NCBI GenBank assembly: GCA_003598065.1
Contig: QZKR01000152.1
Coordinates: forward strand, 124,001 to 188,000
Source of the DNA: Myxococcales bacterium
GTDB lineage: Bacteria; Myxococcota_A; SURF-8
Direction of reading: 5' to 3'
Length of the DNA stretch: 64,000 bases
The notes under the pieces were generated by a model. It saw only the letters and a list, made by a program, of their open reading frames with translations. It was not told where the DNA came from and searched no databases. The translations under genes were made by a program, and so were the position numbers. Below, one piece after another: positions 36,975 through 48,037 of the stretch; positions within the stretch are counted from its first letter, which is position 1; each line of letters opens with the position of its first letter.

Positions 36975-37001
36975 ATGGAGCACAGCGCAACTGTGCTCCA
37001 T
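36975..37001. repeat. Hairpin repeat, GGAGCA family
   Basis: ATGGAGCACAG (36975-36985) and CTGTGCTCCAT (36991-37001) form an eleven-base stem around CGCAA. It ends 22 bases before the next tail gene, so it would sit at the ribosome site of the transcript. Confidence 0.8.
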
Positions 37002-37023
37002 CACAGGGAGCAAGGGGTGAGAG

Positions 37024-38814
37024 ATGTCCGACAACGGCAACACCAACAAAGTTCGCTGGGACGACCACGAGCAGCTGCTTTTCGACGACCTGGCCCGCAT
37101 GCAGACCGACGCCGGCAGACACCTGATGGACCTGCTCTTGACCATGCACCAGGGGTTTTACAGCGACTCCGAGCCGATTCCGGCGGTGCTGGGCGGCTTC
37201 GATGTCATCGACACGCCGACCATGGATCGGAGCATCACCATCGGCGAGGGCATCGGCTTCTGCTTCGAGAGAGTTTCCGGCGACGACGACGGCGAGAGCC
37301 GGGCCCGGCTGATCCAGATCCCGCCCGCGCGAGTGGAAGGCGAGACGGCCGGCAAGACCATCGCCATCCCCGAGAATACGGGCGAACAACCTTGCCTCGT
37401 GTTGATCTATGCCACGCCGGCGCGAGAAACCGTGATGCAGGAACCGCGCCATCGCCTTAACCCCACTACGGGCGTAATCGAGTCGTTCAACGCCGAGAAA
37501 TGGACCATCGCCTCGGCGGAGCTGCACACCGAAACCGGCGAGAGCAATCCGATACCGACGCTGCCGAGTGCCTGGAACCCGCTGGTGGGTCCTGTTGAGA
37601 CTAACCGCTTGCTGCTCTATGCAGTCTACTGTCCGCCGGCGTTCAGTACGCTGGAGCGCGCGTTGGTCCTCGATTTGCGCTTTCGGTTCAATCCGGCGAG
37701 CGGCTATTGGAGAACGTCGGAGGGCGTTGGAAATATCGCGAAAAGCTGGTTAGACCCCAATCCCTGTTTACAGACGCCTTACCTGAGTTCGCAGGACGCC
37801 GGCTCCGATCAAATAGAGTGGCGGAATACCTGGGCGGAGGTAGACGGCCAGCGGTTTTACATTTTTGGTCTCTCTGCCTACAATCCCTGGGCATCTTTGG
37901 GTGGGTACTATTGCCCGGATGAGACGATACTTGACGATAACAACCGTTTCAGCCGGCCGATCTATTGGTATGCCCTGCCGCCGATCGGTCTACCTATTTT
38001 CGCACACCTCTTTTCACCCACGAATCCGCCTCTGGCAGCCAGATATGGCATTGTGACTTGTCTGGGCAGCGCGCCGGACATTGGAAATGTCATTTCTCAC
38101 ACGTTCACGCTCCGCTGCGGTAATGACATGGATAAAAAATATAAAGTGCGGACCAACGGCCTATTCATGGGCTCGCTGGTCGTGGGGCAGAATATCAGCA
38201 GCCAGCAGCGAATCTACGGCTGCCGGCGCGACGGCGACAAGGTGATGTTCACTGAACGGAAGCCGATGCCGGACGATGTGGAATTCATCTTGGGTTTTGT
38301 CTACGAGCAGAGTGGTTACGGCATTCCGTTAGGCGTTCGCTCCCGGTCGAATGAGCAGGAAGTGTCGGGTTGGGATCATACGACCCCTTATCAGTTTAAC
38401 CTTCACAAGACGCCGCTTGAGGGCGAGGCAGCATGTGTGCTATCCACCACGGCAAGGGAGATCACATTGGGGGCGTTGCTGAAAGTAGATTGGGTTCCAC
38501 CCCAGCCACCTGAAGGACACAAAGAGGTACGATGCACCCTTCTCCTATTCTTCGACGATAGTATGGATGAGGGCAGTGGTGTTTTCTTCAACAACGGGTG
38601 GAGTCTTTGCAACGTAAGGCATCTTTGCCGTGAATATAACGAAACAAGTTTTAATAATGCCAATCTATCCGACTCGGGTGTTGTCCATTTTCCGTTTCCT
38701 CTGCAACTTGGGCGAAAACTTGTTGTGAGAACCAAGGGTGGATGGATAAATGGCATGAGGATATCCTGGGGAATCCGGATTCTAGGCTACAGCGAGCCAT
38801 TAACGGCTATTTAA
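37024..38814 (+). CDS. Large tail protein, probably fibre or collar type
   Basis: 596 residues. The first 180 (MSDNGNTNKVRWDDHEQLLFDDL, VIDTPTMDRSITIGEGIGFCFE, AGKTIAIPENTGEQPCLVLIYATPARE) are the kind of N-terminal baseplate-attachment module found in tail fibres that describe 'reference values' of a structure; the rest is beta-rich, Trp/Tyr-rich and encoded by AT-richer DNA (about 37700-38760). It is the last gene of the cluster; the strand changes after it, with a 15-base overlap of the two 3' ends. Role probably target binding, by position and composition only. Confidence 0.5.
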   Translation: MSDNGNTNKVRWDDHEQLLFDDLARMQTDAGRHLMDLLLTMHQGFYSDSEPIPAVLGGFDVIDTPTMDRSITIGEGIGFCFERVSGDDDGESRARLIQIPPARVEGETAGKTIAIPENTGEQPCLVLIYATPARETVMQEPRHRLNPTTGVIESFNAEKWTIASAELHTETGESNPIPTLPSAWNPLVGPVETNRLLLYAVYCPPAFSTLERALVLDLRFRFNPASGYWRTSEGVGNIAKSWLDPNPCLQTPYLSSQDAGSDQIEWRNTWAEVDGQRFYIFGLSAYNPWASLGGYYCPDETILDDNNRFSRPIYWYALPPIGLPIFAHLFSPTNPPLAARYGIVTCLGSAPDIGNVISHTFTLRCGNDMDKKYKVRTNGLFMGSLVVGQNISSQQRIYGCRRDGDKVMFTERKPMPDDVEFILGFVYEQSGYGIPLGVRSRSNEQEVSGWDHTTPYQFNLHKTPLEGEAACVLSTTAREITLGALLKVDWVPPQPPEGHKEVRCTLLLFFDDSMDEGSGVFFNNGWSLCNVRHLCREYNETSFNNANLSDSGVVHFPFPLQLGRKLVVRTKGGWINGMRISWGIRILGYSEPLTAI

Positions 38815-39669
38815 GTCACTGTCCTTGACATTCTCACAACATCCTCCTGACATTACATTGCCGCAAAACCCATAGTTGGTATCGCAGCAATAGCACCACC
38901 CTTCTTCGTTGCTGAAGCTAGCACAGTCGGTGTTGAGTTCGCACCGATGCGTGCACATTATCCCACCATCGTTTCTCTGGCACTCCAAATCCAACCGACA
39001 AGGTGGCCTTTCAGGGTGTTCCTCAGTGCGGCAAGGCTGGGCGTAATCCGCAAACTCCACCACCGGACACATCGCCGTGGGCCGGCACCAGCCGTCATGC
39101 GTCTTGGCGTAGCCGGCGGGGCAGGGATCCTGCGAGGTCAGGCAGACCTTGTAGCCATCCTGCGCCGCCCGGTCGTCCTGGCAGGAAAAAGTAAGGGGGC
39201 AGTTATCGTCCGTCAGACAGAGCGTGCAGGCGATCGTCTGGCAGGCGGCGCCGTCGCAATACTGGCCGGCGTCGGCGTCGCAGGCCCCGTTGCAGGGGGC
39301 GTCGCTATCGCCGTCCGGGGCGTCGCCGTCTGAAATATCTCCATCCGGCGGGTTGTCGCCGTCGGTCGGACTGTCGCCGTCGCCCGAATCGCCGTCCAAG
39401 TCGCCATCGGAAACGTCCCCGTCTCCCCCGTCCCCATCCTCACCCGAGCAAACGCCTTCCAAACAGCGCAGGCCATCGGTCGAGCAATCGCGGTAGAAGA
39501 CCCACTCGCCCGACTCGCAACGGAGCACCTCGCTCTCGCCCCGGCAGGAAAACGCGCCGTCCTCGCAAGGGCCCGAATCGCCGTCGCCGTCGGACGACAC
39601 CTCCGCGCTCTCGCAGGAAAGAAAAACCAGCCCCGCCGCCGCGACCAGCACCCACCACTTCACGTTCAT
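38800..39669 (-). CDS. DGD-linker, Cys-rich lipoprotein
   Basis: 289 residues. The lipobox is V-F-L-S-C; a short Cys-containing domain (CEDGAFSCRGES...CESGEW...CSTDGLRCLEGVC) is followed by a 65-residue DGD repeat linker (SDGDLDGDSGDGDSPTDGDNPP) and a second Cys-rich part (CNGACDADAGQYC, CTLCLTDDNCPLTFSC, CCDTNYGFCG). The Cys pairs suggest disulfides, so export to an oxidising place. The gene was started at the second of two adjacent ATGs because GGAGG is only two bases from the first. It shares no tail-gene features and belongs to the host lipoprotein set. Confidence 0.72.
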   Translation of the reverse strand: MNVKWWVLVAAAGLVFLSCESAEVSSDGDGDSGPCEDGAFSCRGESEVLRCESGEWVFYRDCSTDGLRCLEGVCSGEDGDGGDGDVSDGDLDGDSGDGDSPTDGDNPPDGDISDGDAPDGDSDAPCNGACDADAGQYCDGAACQTIACTLCLTDDNCPLTFSCQDDRAAQDGYKVCLTSQDPCPAGYAKTHDGWCRPTAMCPVVEFADYAQPCRTEEHPERPPCRLDLECQRNDGGIMCTHRCELNTDCASFSNEEGWCYCCDTNYGFCGNVMSGGCCENVKDSDLNSR

Positions 39670-39834
39670 CATCGCCTCCGATCCTGAATTTGGATTAATT
39701 CAACACCGAAATAAGCAAAAAGTCAAGGCCGATCTTCCTTTCCCTGTATCCCCTCCGGTTACTCTGTCCCGGGGCGACGCGGTGCGTTGGGCGCAAAATG
39801 GGCACAAGAGGAAATTTTTCCGGTAGAAAAATGC

Positions 39835-39863
39835 TTGCGATTGCAGAGAAAGCTGAGTAGTAT
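39835..39863 (+). promoter_or_regulatory. Promoter of tRNA-Leu
   Basis: -35 TTGCGA (39835-39840), 17-base spacer, -10 TAGTAT (39858-39863), ten bases before the tRNA. The GC-rich discriminator (CCGCCCC) after the -10 box is typical of stable-RNA promoters under stringent control. Confidence 0.65.
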
Positions 39864-39873
39864 CCGCCCCGAT

Positions 39874-39960
39874 GCCGGAGTGGCGGAATGGCAGACGCGC
39901 TAGACTCAAAATCTGGTGTACCTTGCGTACGTGAGGGTTCAAGTCCCTCCTCCGGCACCA
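39874..39960 (+). tRNA. tRNA-Leu (anticodon CAA)
   Basis: Full cloverleaf of 87 bases with encoded CCA. Acceptor GCCGGAG pairs with CTCCGGC; the anticodon stem CTAGA/TCTGG (one U-G pair) encloses loop CTCAAAA with anticodon CAA; the long variable arm (GTACCTTGCGTAC) is typical of leucine tRNAs; the T arm is GAGGG-TTCAAGT-CCCTC. Confidence 0.95.
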
Positions 39961-39967
39961 ACAACAA

Positions 39968-39996
39968 AAAAGGGCCTGGCGGCGCGCCGGGCCTTT
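39968..39996 (+). terminator. Rho-independent terminator after tRNA-Leu
   Basis: AAAGGGCCTGGCG and CGCCGGGCCTTT are near-perfect inverted arms around a short GCG loop, with A-rich sequence before and TTT after. It follows the tRNA 3' end by about eight bases. From here to 40276 nothing else is seen. Confidence 0.7.
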
Positions 39997-40276
39997 CGCA
40001 TTCGAAGGAAAAACCCTCCATTTAGGCCGTTGCGGAACCGTTTTCCGCTCACCCTTCCCGGCAACGAGCCGATAATCCTACAAGAGACCGTGGAAATGGG
40101 CATCTCGAAATCTGTCCCGAAGGCGCCGAAGGGCAGCTCGCCGTCTCGAAAGGACGAACGAGGCGCGAGCGGGCGATGTTGGCTATAAAATGATGCCTTT
40201 TGAGGCGTTTCTGATACGTTTTATAAAGGATTTTCAGGCATGACCTAGCAAAGATCACCATCGTGACGGTCTGAAA

Positions 40277-43102
40277 ATGCTCGATTTCTCCATCTTGGAC
40301 AGCTTGGACGAGGGAGTCGCGGTAATTGACGCCCGGTTCCGCGTCACTTTTTGGAATCCGTCCGCCGAACGGCTCTATGGCTTCTCGGTTGCAGAGGCGC
40401 TCCAGAAACCGCTGTATGACCTGATCTCGCTCGGAGCAGGCGAATCCATCGACGAGACCCTTCGGGAAGCTTTCAATCGGCCGGGGGAATGGCGCAGAGA
40501 AGTGACGCACGAGTCGTCAGCCACCGGGCGGGCGGTGTGGGTGGATTGGACTCTGCGTCCTTTCACGGCGCAGACGGGAGAACCCGCGGGACTGATTTCC
40601 ATTTCCCGAGACATCACGGGAGAGCGAAACCGCCGCATGGTGGCGCCCGGCGAGCGGGATATTTTCAAACGGGCGATCGATGAAATCCGCGCCCTTTTCC
40701 TGGTTGTCGGCCCCGACCGACGCATCAAGCACGCCAGCCCGGCGTTCCTGGAAATCATCGGCGGCGCTTTTGAAGACATTCAGACAAAGGATCTGTCTTC
40801 GCTCCTGCTGCCGGTCGAAGCGTTGGCGACGATCGACGCCTTGGCCGAGCGTCTCAAGAAAGCGCCGGACTCCGGACCGTACAAAACCGAGTTCGACCTG
40901 GAAACTCCCGACGGCGAGCGCCGGCGATTCAAAGCCAGCGCCTGGGCTGCGCCCGGCGTGCGCGGCGAGTTGAAGGAAATGGTCGTCGTTGCGACGGAGA
41001 TCGTCGTCGCAAAAACCATCGAGACGGACGAAAGCCGCCTTTTGCTCATCAACCAGGCCATCCTCGACATGGTGACTTTGCCCGCCAGCCGGGATCTCTA
41101 CCAATATATCGCCGCCAAACTCGCCGAGGTGACGGATTCGGTTTTCGTCTCGGCCAGCGAATACGATGAAATCAACCGTCGCCTCATCTGCCGGGCTTTC
41201 GCGGGCGTAGGGAACGTGACCCGGAGAGCCCTCGAGATTTTCGGCCAGCATCCGGTGGGCGTCAGCTTCGAACCCGCCGACGACGCCTTGGCCGAGATCG
41301 GAGAAGGGAAAATGATCCGCCTGCCGGGCGGCCTGTATGACGTCATGTTCCGCAAAGTTCCAAGATCGGTATGCGTCGTATTGGAAACCATCCTCGGCAT
41401 CGGCGACATCTACGGCATCGGCTTCACGTGGAAAGGGAAAGTCTTAGGCGACGCCGTCGTCGCCTTCCGGCGCGGGGCCATCGTTGACGTCGCCCTGGTG
41501 GAAACGATGGTCCAGCAAGCCTCGACCGTTCTGCAACGCATGGCCGCCGAAGAGGCGCTGAAACGCTCGGAGGAGCGCTACCGAAACCTGCTGAACAGTT
41601 CGCGGGACATGGTTTACACCCTGGACGATCTGGGAAACGTGACGTTCATCAGCGCGCAGGTGACCGCCTACGGTTTCAAACCCGAAGACGCCATCGGCAG
41701 AAATTTTCTGGAATTCATTGCGCCTGAAGACCGCGAGCGGATTATGGCGGAGTTCGAGAAGGCCAGCCGCGAAAAAACGAGCTTCCCCTCGGAATTCAGA
41801 ATGATGGATTCGACCGGCAAAATCTGCTGGTTGGAGGACCTCGGGGTTCCCATCCTCGACCCGTCCGGCCAGCCCACCGGCCAGATCGGGATTCTGCGCG
41901 ACATTACGGAGCGCAAACGGGCCGAACGAGAGAAAGCACGGCTGGAGGAACAGCTCCAGCAGGCGATGAAAATGGAAGCGGTGGGGAGGCTGGCCGGCGG
42001 CATCGCGCACGACTTCAACAACCTGCTTACCGGCATCACGGGCAATATCGCCGTGGCGCAGATGGATCTCGCGCCCAACAGTCCTCTCGCCGGCGTTCTG
42101 TCCGAGGCCAACAAGGCGGCGGAAAGCGCGATGGCCTTGACAAGACAATTGCTGGCTTTCTCCCGCAAGCAGATCATCGAACCGAAGGTGGTCAATCTAA
42201 GCGAGCTGATTTCCAGCCTTCATAAAATGCTGGCGCGACTGATCGGCGAAGATATCGAGCTGCAAACCATCCCGGGGGGAAACCTCGGCTCGGCGAAGAT
42301 CGATCCAGGGCAGTTCGAGCAGATCCTGGTGAATCTGGCCGTCAACGCCCGCGACGCCATGCCGGAGGGAGGGAAGCTCGTCATCGAAACGGCGAATGCC
42401 GAACTGGACGAGGCGTACTGCCGGAAGCATTCGCAGCTCCGGCCGGGCGGGTTCGTGATGCTCGCCGTAAGCGACACGGGCCTCGGCATGAGCGAAGAAG
42501 TGAAGCAGCATCTGTTCGAACCCTTCTTCACGACCAAGCCGCCGGGACAAGGGACGGGCCTCGGCCTGGCGACGATCTACGGCGCGGTGCAACAGGCGAA
42601 CGGGGCCATCGAGGTTCATTCCGACCCGGGCAAGGGAACGACCTTTAAACTCTATCTGCCGCGCGTCGCGGAAAAAGCCGAGAGGCTGAAAAGGGAGGAA
42701 CCCGCCCGGGTTCCTCAGGCCAACGACATGCCCGGAGGAAACGAAACCGTCCTTTTGGTCGAGGACGAGGCCGTCGTGCGGGAACTCGGAATCCTTATTT
42801 TGAAACGCCTGGGATACAAGGTCCTCCACGCGGAAAACGGCGGCGAGGCGATCATGCTGGTGGAGGAGTTCAAAAACCCGATCGACCTGCTGATCACCGA
42901 CGTGGTGATGCCGGGGATGAACGGCCGCGACCTGGCGGAGCGACTGACCCACATGAAACCGGAGATGAAAGTGCTTTATGCCTCGGGCTACACGGCCGAC
43001 GTGATTGCTCAGCACGGCGTTCTCGAAGCGGGCTTGAATTTTATAGGGAAACCCTATACTCCGCAGGGGCTGGCGAAGAAGATTCGAAACACGCTCGGCT
43101 GA
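40277..43102 (+). CDS. Hybrid histidine kinase (PAS-PAS-GAF-like-PAS-HisKA-HATPase-REC)
   Basis: 941 residues, no membrane span. A PAS domain (residues about 1-120, ending ISISRDITGER), a second PAS-like region (about 125-240), a GAF-like region (about 250-420), a third PAS (about 425-555, YRNLLNSSRDMVYTLDDLGNVTFIS and GILRDITERKRAEREK), the phospho-acceptor domain with His578 (GRLAGGIAHDFNNLLTGI), the ATPase domain (VNLAVNARDAMPEGG; DTGLGMS; GTGLGLATIYGAV) and a C-terminal receiver with Asp875 (DLLITDVVMPGMNG). The HDFNN H-box is typical of NtrB-like and cell-cycle kinases. The start codon has a weak ribosome site. There is no obvious paired regulator next to it. Confidence 0.9.
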   Translation: MLDFSILDSLDEGVAVIDARFRVTFWNPSAERLYGFSVAEALQKPLYDLISLGAGESIDETLREAFNRPGEWRREVTHESSATGRAVWVDWTLRPFTAQTGEPAGLISISRDITGERNRRMVAPGERDIFKRAIDEIRALFLVVGPDRRIKHASPAFLEIIGGAFEDIQTKDLSSLLLPVEALATIDALAERLKKAPDSGPYKTEFDLETPDGERRRFKASAWAAPGVRGELKEMVVVATEIVVAKTIETDESRLLLINQAILDMVTLPASRDLYQYIAAKLAEVTDSVFVSASEYDEINRRLICRAFAGVGNVTRRALEIFGQHPVGVSFEPADDALAEIGEGKMIRLPGGLYDVMFRKVPRSVCVVLETILGIGDIYGIGFTWKGKVLGDAVVAFRRGAIVDVALVETMVQQASTVLQRMAAEEALKRSEERYRNLLNSSRDMVYTLDDLGNVTFISAQVTAYGFKPEDAIGRNFLEFIAPEDRERIMAEFEKASREKTSFPSEFRMMDSTGKICWLEDLGVPILDPSGQPTGQIGILRDITERKRAEREKARLEEQLQQAMKMEAVGRLAGGIAHDFNNLLTGITGNIAVAQMDLAPNSPLAGVLSEANKAAESAMALTRQLLAFSRKQIIEPKVVNLSELISSLHKMLARLIGEDIELQTIPGGNLGSAKIDPGQFEQILVNLAVNARDAMPEGGKLVIETANAELDEAYCRKHSQLRPGGFVMLAVSDTGLGMSEEVKQHLFEPFFTTKPPGQGTGLGLATIYGAVQQANGAIEVHSDPGKGTTFKLYLPRVAEKAERLKREEPARVPQANDMPGGNETVLLVEDEAVVRELGILILKRLGYKVLHAENGGEAIMLVEEFKNPIDLLITDVVMPGMNGRDLAERLTHMKPEMKVLYASGYTADVIAQHGVLEAGLNFIGKPYTPQGLAKKIRNTLG

Positions 43103-43116
43103 AGCCCTGGCGTATC

Positions 43117-44616
43117 TTATACTTCCTCGGGTTTCTCCGAGGAAATTTCCTGCATCGACTGTTCCCGACCGTCGTAGCGCATCAGCACGATCTTTTCGTT
43201 GAAAATTGTGATGATGCCCACCGGCCTCGTCCAGATGCGCTGCAGGTTCTGCAGCGTGTGCTGGGCGTAGTCGAGTTTCAGATCCACGCCTTCGTGGCGA
43301 TGCTGCAAAACGAGTTCGCCGCGGTTGTCGAAGTTGGCGTCAATCACGTAGATGAAGGGGCTGCCGGCGTTGGTGAGGCTCATCAACAGCTGCTGCTTTA
43401 CTTTCTCGAAGTTGCGCGAGAAAATCTCCCAGCGCTCGCGCTGCTTGTTGTAGCCGAAGGTGTAGAGCTTCTGCTCCACCACGAACTCCGGGGTGAGAAA
43501 CTCGTCGATGAACGTCACGTCGTTGTAAAGCCGGCGCACCTGGAATATTTTTTCCTTGCCCAGGCCCAGCTTCATGTCCCACTCGGCCTTGGCGGTCATA
43601 TTTTCGCAATTCACGTATTCGGGACCGAACTTGCCCTTGTTCCAACGGTCCTCGACGTCGCGGAAAAGCTCGACGCCGAGCTTGTAAGGGTTGAACTGGC
43701 CGGGGCCCGCGGCGACGACGCCGGCGTAGTGATCGGCGTAGTCCACCAGTTCGCTGTCGAGCAACGCCCGTTCGGTCATGATCTTCGAGTGCCAGTAGGT
43801 CGCCCAGCCCTCGTTCATCACCTTGGTCATCCACTGCGGGGCGAAGTAGTACGCTTCTTCGCGGATGATGGAAAGCACGTCCTGCTGCCAGTCCTTCAAC
43901 GGCGCATGCTCGATCAGAAACTGCAGCACGTCGCGCACCGGTTCGGGCGGGAAGCGCCGCTCCAGCCGCTCCTCTTCCTCCTTCATCTTCTGGCGCTGCT
44001 CTTCGACGTATTCCTGCGGGTTGATGTAGCGCTCCATGTACTTTTTGGCTTTCATTTTCGGCACTTCGCGCGACTGCCGCTTTTCCTCCTCCGTCATCGG
44101 CTTCGCCTTGCGCTGGATGTAAGGCGAGTGCGGATCGACGAGGTTCTCCAACGAGAGCGCCATGTCCGCAAATTCCTCCACCACGTCCAGGCCGAAGCGA
44201 TCGATGTAGCTGCGGATGCGCGAGGAGTGGTTGGCGATCTCGTCCATCATCTTGCGATTGGTGTGGGCGAACCAGAGGTTGTTTTTGAAGAAATCGGAGT
44301 GGGCGTAGACGTGGGCCATCACCGTCTTCTGGTCGAAATCGGGGTTGGAGGCCAGAAGATAGGCGTAGCAGGGATCGTTGTTGATGACCATTTCATAGAT
44401 CCGCTGCATGCCGTACGTATAGCCTTTGTCCAGCCGGTCGAACTCCATGCCGAAGCGCCAGTGCGGGTAGCGCGTGGGAAACCCCCCGTAGGCGGCCACG
44501 GCGCTGATCTGCTTGTAATCGAGGATTTCGAAAATCACTTCGAAGGGTTCCAGGCAGAATTCCCTCACGTACCCCCGGATCTGTTGACGAAGCGCCTCCA
44601 GGCGCGGCGGCAGCAT
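43117..44616 (-). CDS. spoVR: SpoVR/YcgB family protein
   Basis: 499 residues, the usual length. The motif string IFEILDYKQISAVAAYGGFPTRYPHWRFGMEF near residues 25-60, YAYLLASNPDFDQKTVMAHVYAHSDFFKNN, and FAPQWMTKVMNEGWATYWHSKIM identify the SpoVR family (E. coli YcgB). In Bacillus it is a stage V sporulation protein; in Gram-negatives it is a stress gene. It closes the three-gene prkA operon, starting four bases after the yeaH-type gene. The exact biochemistry of the family is unknown. Confidence 0.95.
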   Translation of the reverse strand: MLPPRLEALRQQIRGYVREFCLEPFEVIFEILDYKQISAVAAYGGFPTRYPHWRFGMEFDRLDKGYTYGMQRIYEMVINNDPCYAYLLASNPDFDQKTVMAHVYAHSDFFKNNLWFAHTNRKMMDEIANHSSRIRSYIDRFGLDVVEEFADMALSLENLVDPHSPYIQRKAKPMTEEEKRQSREVPKMKAKKYMERYINPQEYVEEQRQKMKEEEERLERRFPPEPVRDVLQFLIEHAPLKDWQQDVLSIIREEAYYFAPQWMTKVMNEGWATYWHSKIMTERALLDSELVDYADHYAGVVAAGPGQFNPYKLGVELFRDVEDRWNKGKFGPEYVNCENMTAKAEWDMKLGLGKEKIFQVRRLYNDVTFIDEFLTPEFVVEQKLYTFGYNKQRERWEIFSRNFEKVKQQLLMSLTNAGSPFIYVIDANFDNRGELVLQHRHEGVDLKLDYAQHTLQNLQRIWTRPVGIITIFNEKIVLMRYDGREQSMQEISSEKPEEV

Positions 44617-44620
44617 CGTT

Positions 44621-45745
<1,125 letters not shown>

Positions 45746-45778
45746 GCGATCGACTCCTTTGCCTCGCGGCCCGCGGGA

Positions 45779-47833
<2,055 letters not shown>

Positions 47834-47931
47834 GTCCCCATATCCTCCTCAGCTTCGTAAAAAGACTGGCTGCGTGTCTCATACAACAGGTTGCCCTGGC
47901 GCGGCGTTCTACGCTAAGATGGCGGTCGTCA

Positions 47932-47949
47932 ACGACCGCTTCACCTCAT
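47932..47949. repeat. Inverted repeat between divergent prkA and amidase genes
   Basis: GCGGTCGTC and AACGACCGC form an 18-base near-palindrome (eight paired bases each side). It lies 100 bases upstream of prkA and 89 upstream of the amidase start and could be an operator for either divergent gene. Confidence 0.35.
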
Positions 47950-48037
47950 TGAGGTAGTGTACCACACGCGGAAGGGAACGCCAGTGAAATTGCCGTGTCC
48001 CCTGGGCCGCCTTGATAGGAAAATCGGATGGTCCGGC

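Noticed and set aside
18528-38814. Classical eCIS (Afp/PVC/MAC-like) assignment
   Set aside because: No AAA+ ATPase or PAAR gene, one sheath gene only, and a frameshifting tail chaperone of phage type.
18086-39796. TTGGGCGCAA at 18086 and 39787 as flanking direct repeat of the tail cluster
   Set aside because: A ten-base match is expected by chance in a window this size and neither site is joined to an integrase.
39874-39960. tRNA-Leu as attachment site of the tail cluster
   Set aside because: No copy of the tRNA 3' end flanks the cluster, no integrase is present, and the tail genes lie on the 5' side of the tRNA with a host lipoprotein gene between.
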